From NCBI RefSeq assembly GCF_001874145.1, contig NZ_MPCX01000007.1, positions 109,679 to 173,678 on the forward strand: a stretch of DNA of 64,000 nt, read 5' to 3'. Numbering within the stretch: the first letter of the stretch is position 1; every line of letters starts with the position of its first letter. The position numbers and the translations under genes are program-made. Positions 58,171-64,000 of the stretch are shown here, piece by piece. The DNA is from Lacinutrix sp. MedPE-SW. GTDB lineage: Bacteria > Bacteroidota > Bacteroidia > Flavobacteriales > Flavobacteriaceae. A model generated the notes under the pieces. The model was not told where the DNA came from. It ran no database searches and was given only the letters and a program-made list of their open reading frames with translations.

Positions 58171-59469
58171 ATGAAGCTTAACTATTCTAAACCTAAAATT
58201 TATACAGGTGGTGTAGATATACATCGGTGGTCTAAACTGTCCAAAAAAGAACAAAAAGATGCGTTGTCTAAATATTGGTATGTTTATTATTCTTATAGAA
58301 ATCCAAAATCTGGCAAGCTCGTAAGGCAGTCTAATATAAAAGGAGGTGCTAATCAATATAAAGATAAGCAAAGTAGGTACCATGTGCTTAAAATGCTAAA
58401 GAAAGGATTAGAAATTGTACTACAAGATGGTTTTAGTCCGTATAATATAAATGTATCACTAGAAGAATATATTCAGCAAAAACTTCAAAACAAATCAAAC
58501 AGTAAAAATAAAAGTACAACTAGATTAGAAGCTATTCAAGACAGTAATGAAACTGAAGAAAATACTGTTGTATTAAATATTGAGGATGCTTTTAAACTTG
58601 GGCTGGACACTAAAAATAAGGTGTTAAATGAAAATTCTTATCCTAAATTTAAAAGCCGAATAAATAGGTTTAAAAAGTGGTTGCTTGAGAGTAATTTTGA
58701 AATGCAAAAATGTATTACAACAATTACTAAAAAGCATGTTATAGAATACCTTAATACTGTATTACAAAATTCAAGCCCTAGAAATAGAAATAATACAAGA
58801 ACAGATTTATCTTCTCTTTTTCAAGTTTTAGAAGATAACGATGTAATACAAGAAAATTTTATAAAAAAAATTAATGTATTAAAAGCTATTCCAGAAAGAA
58901 ACAAAACCTATAAGACAAGTCAATTAAAAGAAATACATGATTATTTAGATAAAGAAGATCCAATTTTAAGCTTGTTTGTCAAATTCATAGCCTTTAATAC
59001 CTTGAGACCAATAGAGGTTTGTAGATTAAAAATAGGAGATTTAGATTTAGTTGATAAAAAATTATATGTTAGAGCTAAAAATAAGCCTGTAAAGGTTAAA
59101 ATAATACCTGATATTCTGTTGAGTGAATTAGAAATTTTACATGGTAAAAAAACAGACTTATTACTTTTTACACCAAATAATATTGGAGGTGAATGGGATA
59201 CGAATGAAAGTAATAGACGTGATTATTTTACTAAAAAATTTAAAAAAGTAAAAGACCATTTTGGTTTAGGTAAGAATTATGGATTGTATAGTTTTAGGCA
59301 TACCTATATAACAATTATGTATCAAAACTTAGCCAAAACATTTACTCCTCACGAAGTAAAAAGTAAATTAATGTTAATAACCGGTCATGCAACAATGAAT
59401 GCTTTAGAACAGTATTTAAGAGATATAGATGCTGTTTTACCAGATGACTACTCAAAACTTTTAAAATAA
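58171..59469 (+). CDS. Tyrosine recombinase (integrase) of a tRNA-fMet integrative element
   Basis: A 432-residue tyrosine recombinase. The N-terminal part (about 1-70, with WYVYYSYRNPKSGKLVRQ) looks like an arm-binding domain. A core-binding SAM-like domain follows (about 150-250). The catalytic residues are visible: Arg279 (NTLRPIE), Arg376-His377 (YSFRHT, with Tyr in place of the first His of HxxR), His406 (TGHA) and nucleophile Tyr415 (EQYLRD). The ATG at 58171 is chosen because earlier starts lie in or next to the tRNA terminator. It catalyses integration and excision at the tRNA. It abuts the next gene with no gap. Confidence 0.92.
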   Translation: MKLNYSKPKIYTGGVDIHRWSKLSKKEQKDALSKYWYVYYSYRNPKSGKLVRQSNIKGGANQYKDKQSRYHVLKMLKKGLEIVLQDGFSPYNINVSLEEYIQQKLQNKSNSKNKSTTRLEAIQDSNETEENTVVLNIEDAFKLGLDTKNKVLNENSYPKFKSRINRFKKWLLESNFEMQKCITTITKKHVIEYLNTVLQNSSPRNRNNTRTDLSSLFQVLEDNDVIQENFIKKINVLKAIPERNKTYKTSQLKEIHDYLDKEDPILSLFVKFIAFNTLRPIEVCRLKIGDLDLVDKKLYVRAKNKPVKVKIIPDILLSELEILHGKKTDLLLFTPNNIGGEWDTNESNRRDYFTKKFKKVKDHFGLGKNYGLYSFRHTYITIMYQNLAKTFTPHEVKSKLMLITGHATMNALEQYLRDIDAVLPDDYSKLLK

Positions 59470-60438
59470 ATGAAGCTTAAATATTTTGGTTTCTTAGACG
59501 AAGCACAAATAAAAAATCTTGATGAAGATTCTATCGTAAACTTATTAAAAGAAAAGAAGCTAATAACTTTTAGTGCTTCTATAGTTTCTAATGATTCAGT
59601 AAAAAGAGGTATATCTAAACTCTTCTATAAAAAGAAACACAAATTAAAAACAACTAATTATAATTACTCTAAGCATGTAGCTAAAGATTATATGTGTTTT
59701 TTATTACAACACTATTCTAGGCTTATTGAGAGTGATGTTTATAAGTATAAAAAAGACTTTGTTTTACAAACAAACCTCTTAACAGATAAGAAAATTAAAA
59801 CGTTCGCTTCTAAAGACTTTAAAAACATCTTCGAAACAATTGTAGATGTAAAATATATTCCTTTAATGAAAAATCGTCATGGAGAAATTGGCATAAATAG
59901 GTTTGAACTAATAGATAGGGAAAGGGAATACAAATATATTGATAGGTTAAGAAACCAAAAAGAATCCATATATCATTATTTAGTTGGTAATACAGAATTT
60001 TTTGATATTACTTTTTTTGATGAAAATCCATGGTTACAAGAAATTATAGATTTTGAAATAGGTTCAAGAATATTAAAATACTTGAATGATAAGTTTCTGT
60101 TTGAAGTTAAGGATTCATCAAAAAATAATGAAAAGGCAAAAATTATATACGGACAATATAAAAGCGAATTTGAATCACTGGAGCTAATAAAATTTATCGT
60201 GACTCAAATTGAAAGTCAAGAAAATACGAATAGAGCATTTTATATTTCTTTATTTTACTTTTTTAAAAAAGATCTTAATTTGCAAATGCCGAATGCTGAC
60301 TTATTTACTCAGATAATTAATAATAATTTTAATGAAGACATAGGTACAATTAAGGAACCAAGTTCTTCATCGAAAAAACACATAGAAAGAAAAGAAACTC
60401 TAAAAAAAGAGTGGCAGAAATTCAATTCTAGAATGTAG
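59470..60438 (+). CDS. Unrecognised 322-residue protein of the integrative element
   Basis: I do not recognise this protein. It starts at the base following the integrase stop codon, so it is translationally linked to it. It is soluble, rich in Lys, Ile, Asn and Phe, with no signal peptide or membrane helix. A segment around residues 60-90 (HKLKTTNYNYSKHVAKDYMC) and an end with KKHIERKETLKKEWQKFNSR are strongly basic and may bind nucleic acid. Coupling to the integrase suggests a role in element control or in recombination. No catalytic motif is seen. Confidence 0.6.
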   Translation: MKLKYFGFLDEAQIKNLDEDSIVNLLKEKKLITFSASIVSNDSVKRGISKLFYKKKHKLKTTNYNYSKHVAKDYMCFLLQHYSRLIESDVYKYKKDFVLQTNLLTDKKIKTFASKDFKNIFETIVDVKYIPLMKNRHGEIGINRFELIDREREYKYIDRLRNQKESIYHYLVGNTEFFDITFFDENPWLQEIIDFEIGSRILKYLNDKFLFEVKDSSKNNEKAKIIYGQYKSEFESLELIKFIVTQIESQENTNRAFYISLFYFFKKDLNLQMPNADLFTQIINNNFNEDIGTIKEPSSSSKKHIERKETLKKEWQKFNSRM

Positions 60439-60448
60439 AAATTATAAA

Positions 60449-60517
60449 ATTCCCCAAAAATCAAAAATTTCCCCTAAAAATAAGTGGATTTCCCCAAAAT
60501 TTCCCCTTTTTTTTCCC
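60449..60517. repeat. TTCCCC iteron-like repeat cluster
   Basis: Within 69 bp there are four copies of (A/T)TTCCCC (at 60449, 60468, 60488 and 60499) and a fifth shorter copy, TTTCCC (60512), all in the same direction, spaced about 11-21 bp apart. The minus strand therefore has five short G-runs. The cluster lies between the unrecognised gene and the ribbon-helix-helix/ATPase/primase module, where an origin of replication with iterons could sit. Confidence 0.6.
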
Positions 60518-60564
60518 TTTTTTAGAGTTGAGATGTTTCACAATTTGCAACTAGTTAAATCTTA

Positions 60565-60617
60565 TTAGCTAGTGCTAAATGATATATACTTTTTAATAAG
60601 CATTTAACTATTAAATG
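60565..60617. promoter_or_regulatory. Two dyads upstream of the ribbon-helix-helix gene
   Basis: TTAGC-TAGT-GCTAA (60565-60578) and the perfect CATTTAA-CTA-TTAAATG (60601-60617) lie 60 and 21 bp before the ATG at 60638. Ribbon-helix-helix regulators typically bind such short palindromes and repress their own operon, so these are candidate operators. Confidence 0.5.
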
Positions 60618-60637
60618 ATTAATTAATATAAGTATAA

Positions 60638-60868
60638 ATGAAAACAACAATCAATTTTAGAGTAACGTGTGACGTTAAAGAACAGCTTGAAATTTTATCA
60701 GAAGAATATGACGAATCCATTTCAAAAGTCATAAGGGATATAATTATTCATAATTTAAGAAGGCGAGGCTTATTAGAAGAAGAGGAGCGAGAAGTGTTCT
60801 ATATCAATTTAAGTGATTTAGATCTTTCTGAGGCTGTTACTAATAAAAATTTTAAGGACGATGAATGA
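60638..60868 (+). CDS. Ribbon-helix-helix (CopG-like) DNA-binding protein
   Basis: A 76-residue protein. The first 45 residues have the ribbon-helix-helix pattern: a strand TTINFRVTC, helix 1 VKEQLEILSEEYD, then SISKVIRDIIIHNLRR. The C-terminal tail is acidic. It probably binds DNA as a dimer and controls its own operon or copy number of the element, as in CopG-type plasmid regulators. Its end overlaps the ATPase gene by 8 bp. Confidence 0.78.
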   Translation: MKTTINFRVTCDVKEQLEILSEEYDESISKVIRDIIIHNLRRRGLLEEEEREVFYINLSDLDLSEAVTNKNFKDDE

Positions 60869-61895
60869 TTCAGCAATTCAAAAGATTGCTGATGATATTC
60901 AGAGTAACGAAAGTAAATTAGAACTTTCAGCAGCTACTCAAGGTTGTCTTATTATTAAAAAGACAAAAAAATGGATAGAAGAGGCAAAGAAACGACCAAT
61001 ACCAAATATGCTATTTAGTGAATTCTGGTATGAAAATGAACTATGTATATTATTTGCAGATACCAATTTAGGTAAATCAATATTAGCAGTACAAATAGCT
61101 GATAGCTTGAGTAAGGGTAAGCCAATTTATGGTTTTAAATTAGAAGCTAAACCCAAAAAAGTACTTTATCTTGATTTTGAGCTATCAGATAAACAATTAG
61201 AAAATCGCTACTCTCTAGATTATACTAAGCACTATTCTTTTAGTGATAATTTTTTACGTGCAGAGTTAAATTCAGAATTAACACTTCCTAAAGGTTGTAA
61301 TACAATTGAAGATTATATATGTGATACTTTAGAACAAACTGTCGATCATAACGAGGTTGAAGTATTGATTATAGATAATTTAACGTATTTGAATAATGAT
61401 AATGAGAAAGCTAAATATGCTTTGCATTTAATGAAGGTTTTGAAAAAGCTAACTAAAAGTGCATCCATTTCAATTTTAGTACTATCTCACACTCCAAAGC
61501 GTGATAATTCAAAACCATTAACAAAAAATGATTTAGCAGGGAGCAAAATGTTGATGAATTTTTGTGACAGTTCATTTGCAATTGGTGAAAGTTCTCAAAC
61601 TCATAACTACAGATATTTAAAACAAATTAAACAACGTAATACAGAGCAATTATATCATTCTAGTAATGTAATTGTGTGTAGTATAGAGAAAAACATCAAT
61701 TTCCTAACATTCAATTTTATTGAATTTGATGAGGAAAAGTCTCATTTAAAATCACCTGTTTTAGGCAGTCTTGAGGATAGAGACGATAAAATGATTAAAC
61801 TAATTAAAGATGGGTTAAGCAATGTTAAAATTGGGGAAGAATTAGGCATTAGTGAAAGTACTGTAAGAAAACGTCGCAAAAAATTAAACCTATAG
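60861..61895 (+). CDS. RepA-like RecA-fold ATPase (AAA_25 type) with C-terminal HTH
   Basis: A 344-residue protein. It has a Walker A of the form ADTNLGKSI (about residues 65-73) in place of the classical GxxxxGK, Walker B-like VLIIDNLTYL (about 165-175), and a sensor region LVLSHTPKR followed by DLAGSKMLMNFCDSSFAIG, as in RepA/DnaB-type helicases of plasmids. The end is a helix-turn-helix (KIGEELGISESTVRKRRK). It probably loads or acts as the replicative helicase of the element. It overlaps the regulator gene and lies 4 bp before the next gene. Confidence 0.82.
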   Translation: MNDSAIQKIADDIQSNESKLELSAATQGCLIIKKTKKWIEEAKKRPIPNMLFSEFWYENELCILFADTNLGKSILAVQIADSLSKGKPIYGFKLEAKPKKVLYLDFELSDKQLENRYSLDYTKHYSFSDNFLRAELNSELTLPKGCNTIEDYICDTLEQTVDHNEVEVLIIDNLTYLNNDNEKAKYALHLMKVLKKLTKSASISILVLSHTPKRDNSKPLTKNDLAGSKMLMNFCDSSFAIGESSQTHNYRYLKQIKQRNTEQLYHSSNVIVCSIEKNINFLTFNFIEFDEEKSHLKSPVLGSLEDRDDKMIKLIKDGLSNVKIGEELGISESTVRKRRKKLNL

Positions 61896-61899
61896 TTTA

Positions 61900-62100
61900 A
61901 TGCAGGCTACCGATGTATATAATATTGCTAAAGCACTTCCAAAAAAAGAGCTTAATAAGCTATATAAATTACTAGGTAGTTTACCAGAGATTAAAGAGAG
62001 TTCACCTATAACAAAAAGCAAACGTAAGAAGTTGCCAGATTTTACAGTAGATGATGCAATTGAATTTTTAATCGAAAATCATTTCAATAAAATAAAATAA
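61900..62100 (+). CDS. Small hypothetical protein of the replication module
   Basis: A 66-residue, highly charged protein beginning 4 bp after the ATPase stop. The N-terminal half is predicted helical (YNIAKALPKKELNKLYKLLGSL). A basic middle (KSKRKKLPDFTVDD) leads to a second helix. No family is recognised. Its position between the ATPase and the primase-like gene suggests an accessory role in replication. Confidence 0.6.
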   Translation: MQATDVYNIAKALPKKELNKLYKLLGSLPEIKESSPITKSKRKKLPDFTVDDAIEFLIENHFNKIK

Positions 62101-62107
62101 GAAAAAC

Positions 62108-62147
62108 TCGTACCATTCGTACTCCTGTAATAGTACGAGTGGTACGA
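62108..62147. repeat. Nested 16-bp inverted repeat before the primase-like gene
   Basis: TCGTACCATTCGTACT (62108-62123) and AGTACGAGTGGTACGA (62132-62147) are reverse complements at 15 of 16 positions, with an 8-nt spacer. Each arm itself holds two CGTAC (or GTACG) units, giving four units in 40 bp. It ends 14 bp before the ATG at 62162 and has no T run, so it is not an ordinary terminator. It is a candidate origin or Rep-binding site, or a translational hairpin. Confidence 0.7.
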
Positions 62148-62161
62148 ACATAAAAAAGTGT

Positions 62162-63031
62162 ATGAATTTTAAATATCAACTTGACAAATCAAGTAAAAAA
62201 TATTATTGTCCAAATTGTAATAAGAAAACTTTTGTAAGATATGTTGATACTCAAAATCAACATTATATAAATGCAGTTGATGGTAGATGTGATAGGGAAA
62301 GTAAATGCGGTTATTTTAAGAAACCTAATAACAATAAATGTGTAACTTCTGTAATTTCTGGTAATACATTTATTAATAAACCAACGTATCACAAAGCAAG
62401 TTCTGTTTTACAAACTATAAATAATTGTAATACAAATAATTTTATAAACTATTTACGTCAACATTTTGTACCTATAGACATAAAACGAGTAAGTGAATTA
62501 TACAAAATAGGTAATACAAATTATTGGAGAGGAGATACGGTGTTCTGGCAAATTGATAATCATAGAAAAGTTAGAGCAGGGAAAATAATGCTGTATGATT
62601 GTAATACAGGCAAAAGGATTAAAAAACCGTATAATCATGTTAATTGGATGCATAAAAAACTAAATCTAAATGATTTTGTATTACAACAGTGTTTATTTGG
62701 ATTACACTGCATTACAAAACAAGAAAGCTACAAAACAATTTGTATTGTAGAAAGTGAAAAAACTGCAATAATAATGAGTATTATATTTCCTTCTAATATA
62801 TGGATGGCAACAGGAAGTAAATCTAATTTTAAAGAGTCATTATTGTTGCCAATTAAAAATAGGCAAATTATAGCTTATCCTGATAAATCTGAATATAAAG
62901 CATGGTTAAATGTTTGTAGTCAATTAAATACTAAAGGATTTAAAATTATATGCAGTAAGCTAATAGAATCATCTAATATTAATGATGGTGATGATTTAGT
63001 TGATATTTGTCTAGAAAACTTAACTAAATAA
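62162..63031 (+). CDS. DUF6371-like primase/Toprim protein of the integrative element
   Basis: A 289-residue protein that I assign to the DUF6371 type from memory. The N-terminus is a zinc-ribbon-like element with Cys16, Cys19, Cys43 and Cys49 (CPNC and later GRCDRESKCGY). The C-terminal part resembles a Toprim fold: CIVESEKTA near 195 with the catalytic-type Glu, and IAYPDKSEYKAW near 238 with the acidic/charged second motif. Zinc ribbon plus Toprim next to a RepA-like ATPase suggests a primase for the element's own replication. Confidence 0.72.
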   Translation: MNFKYQLDKSSKKYYCPNCNKKTFVRYVDTQNQHYINAVDGRCDRESKCGYFKKPNNNKCVTSVISGNTFINKPTYHKASSVLQTINNCNTNNFINYLRQHFVPIDIKRVSELYKIGNTNYWRGDTVFWQIDNHRKVRAGKIMLYDCNTGKRIKKPYNHVNWMHKKLNLNDFVLQQCLFGLHCITKQESYKTICIVESEKTAIIMSIIFPSNIWMATGSKSNFKESLLLPIKNRQIIAYPDKSEYKAWLNVCSQLNTKGFKIICSKLIESSNINDGDDLVDICLENLTK

Positions 63032-63129
63032 AATATTGATGCAATATGAACTAGGTATATCTATTAACAACCTATTTATATAGAATGTTTTTTTGTACAA
63101 CCGTAATAGGAATTTATTAGGTTGATAAT
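63032..63129. other. Spacer between replication module and orphan gene
   Basis: About 100 bp of AT-rich DNA with no clear terminator or promoter match. Short mirrored pieces (AACAACCTA at 63067-63075 and TTAGGTTGAT at 63117-63126) are weak and may be chance. Confidence 0.3.
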
Positions 63130-63762
63130 ATGTCTTTTAAAAAACTAAAAAGTTGCGATAACCTGCCAAAAATAAAATATATACAAACTTTAATAAAAGT
63201 TGGTATATACCGCCAAATTTGTTTGCTAACCGGTACAAAAATGATTATGTTTGGTATATATAATAGTTGGCATGCATTTAAACCCAAAACTCTGAAAGGA
63301 AATTTGAAACGAATTTTAATCATTATTGCTGTTCTATTTTTCGCATTCTTTTGCTATAAAGTCTATGATTTTTTATCATTTTCATGGCTAGGTGATGATT
63401 GCGGAATGGATGACGGACCATTTAATGCTGTAATGATTGACCCAATAAAAATATCTGAATCAGCACTAGAATTTGACTTATCTGATAATGGGAAATTGAT
63501 AGTGGATAATCGAACTGATTCGCTATCACCTATTCTGACTTTAAAAGAAAACGGAATAGTCAAATGGACTTTAGATACTGATACTCGGAATACCAAAGAA
63601 TACGCAAACACTCGAATTTGGAATATAAGAAAAGTGGAAATTTTGAATAAATCTGAACCAATAAGACTTCAATTCTTTGCGGACTGGACTTATGGTGCAG
63701 AATCGGGTGGAATGGAAATTGACAGAGAAAGTGGCGAAAACAGTTTCTGTTTGAGTTGGTAA
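63130..63762 (+). CDS. Orphan membrane-anchored protein in a cassette-like unit
   Basis: An unrecognised protein of up to 210 residues from the ATG at 63130, or 173 from the ATG at 63241. The first 35 residues of the long form overlap a strong dyad (63178-63209), so the shorter start may be the real one. A single hydrophobic helix (LKRILIIIAVLFFAFFCYKVYDFL) is followed by a beta-rich, acidic soluble domain, probably outside the membrane, ending NSFCLSW. The stop is followed after 15 bp by a large structured inverted repeat, giving the layout of a gene cassette. Confidence 0.6.
   Translation: MSFKKLKSCDNLPKIKYIQTLIKVGIYRQICLLTGTKMIMFGIYNSWHAFKPKTLKGNLKRILIIIAVLFFAFFCYKVYDFLSFSWLGDDCGMDDGPFNAVMIDPIKISESALEFDLSDNGKLIVDNRTDSLSPILTLKENGIVKWTLDTDTRNTKEYANTRIWNIRKVEILNKSEPIRLQFFADWTYGAESGGMEIDRESGENSFCLSW
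63178..63209. repeat. 14-bp inverted repeat at the start of the orphan gene
   Basis: TATATACAAACTTT (63178-63191) and AAAGTTGGTATATA (63196-63209) are reverse complements with one mismatch and a 4-nt spacer. The unit TTGGTATATA returns as a direct copy at 63251-63260. This favours a regulatory site over coding sequence and a translation start at 63241. Confidence 0.6.
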
Positions 63763-63777
63763 AAATAAAAACGACAT

Positions 63778-63909
63778 GCCAACACCGTGTATAATTCATT
63801 GCTAGTGCTCGCCTACTTGGAAATTCCTTCGGAATTTCCTCTGGTTCGTTTTTGTTTACTAATTTAGTTGCTGAAACACGCAACGAAATCATACACAAAC
63901 ACGTTAGGT
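63778..63909 (+). repeat. Large imperfect inverted repeat, attC-like cassette boundary
   Basis: A structured 132-bp element right after the orphan gene. The outer arms are GTGTATAATTCATTGC (63787-63802) and GCAACGAAATCATACAC (63880-63896), nearly reverse complementary with a 1-nt bulge. The centre is a perfect 9-bp hairpin, GGAAATTCC-TTC-GGAATTTCC (63819-63839). The left edge begins GCCAAC (63778-63783) and the right edge ends GTTAGGT (63903-63909), an exact match to the GTTRRRY crossover heptamer of attC sites. From memory, very similar elements follow orphan genes in many Bacteroidota. Whether it recombines is unknown. Confidence 0.65.
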
Positions 63910-63968
63910 TTAATTTCCCCAAACATAACGGAAGTGTTCGTAATTTTTAGATAAAGTAGTGTTGAATT

Positions 63969-64000
63969 ATGGCTAAAGCCTCAAGTCTTAGCGATAATAA
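63969..64000 (+). CDS. Possible start of a second cassette gene (cut by window end)
   Basis: An ATG at 63969, 60 bp after the GTTAGGT edge of the structured repeat, opens a frame MAKASSLSDN that runs to the end of the window without a stop. Only ten codons are visible, so this is a weak call based mainly on cassette-like position. Confidence 0.25.
   Translation, partial: MAKASSLSDN

Noticed and set aside
63560..63922. Minus-strand open frame of about 120 codons at the end of the window
   Set aside because: It runs through the large inverted repeat and antisense to the orphan gene; it looks like a by-product of the palindrome.
58064..64000. Right attachment site of the tRNA-fMet element
   Set aside because: No second copy of the tRNA 3' end (58039-58063) could be found by eye before the window end.

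Overview
The window is chromosomal DNA from a member of the Flavobacteriaceae (phylum Bacteroidota). It is AT-rich and contains gldK-gldL-gldM-gldN (type IX secretion and gliding), a protein with a type IX C-terminal sorting domain, exosortase F with its partner, SusC-like plug motifs, and the Bacteroidota promoter form TTG-N19-TAnnTTTG in front of a tRNA gene. The genus cannot be fixed from the sequence alone.

Bases 1-57900 look like ordinary core chromosome. In order they hold: the end of a hypoxanthine phosphoribosyltransferase fused in frame to adenylate kinase, then obgE and a DUF4136 lipoprotein (+); a 2087-residue alpha-2-macroglobulin-like protein with a SusC-type plug inserted (-); a TPR protein, an Mpl/MurC-type ligase and a small lipoprotein (+); the cell-shape operon mreB-mreC-mreD-pbp2-rodA, with purH upstream behind its own terminator (-); a GAF-domain methionine sulfoxide reductase-like gene (-); xrtF and its partner (+); a four-gene metal locus (HYC_CC_PP protein, HMA-MauE fusion, TonB receptor, secreted HMA protein) that is probably for copper; a large secreted adhesin-like protein (+); a second macroglobulin/plug-like protein (-); groL, groES, secG, a TPR-like gene, lptE, a sigma-54 activator and miaB (-); topA, an arginase-fold protein lacking metal ligands, and gldKLMN (+); an FAD oxidoreductase and a convergent DUF983 gene; an ABC-F ATPase; an RND efflux operon (adaptor, pump, TolC); a leucine-rich-repeat protein; and a small CPXCG protein.

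From 57988 to the end the character changes. An initiator tRNA-fMet with a perfect promoter and terminator is followed by a tyrosine recombinase, an unrecognised 322-residue protein, a ribbon-helix-helix regulator, a RepA-like ATPase, a 66-residue protein and a DUF6371 primase-like protein. This is the left part of an integrative element with its own replication module; the right end was not found. The module is dense in non-coding structure: a 12-bp tandem repeat before the integrase, TTCCCC iteron-like repeats, two dyads before the regulator, and a 16-bp nested inverted repeat just before the primase-like gene.

After this module comes a small orphan membrane-protein gene followed at once by a large imperfect inverted repeat (63778-63909). 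The repeat has a perfect 9-bp central hairpin and ends in a GTTRRRY heptamer. This gene-plus-structured-repeat unit resembles an integron cassette with an attC-like site, or a dispersed Bacteroidota repeat that marks cassette boundaries. It is the most interesting and least explained part of the window.
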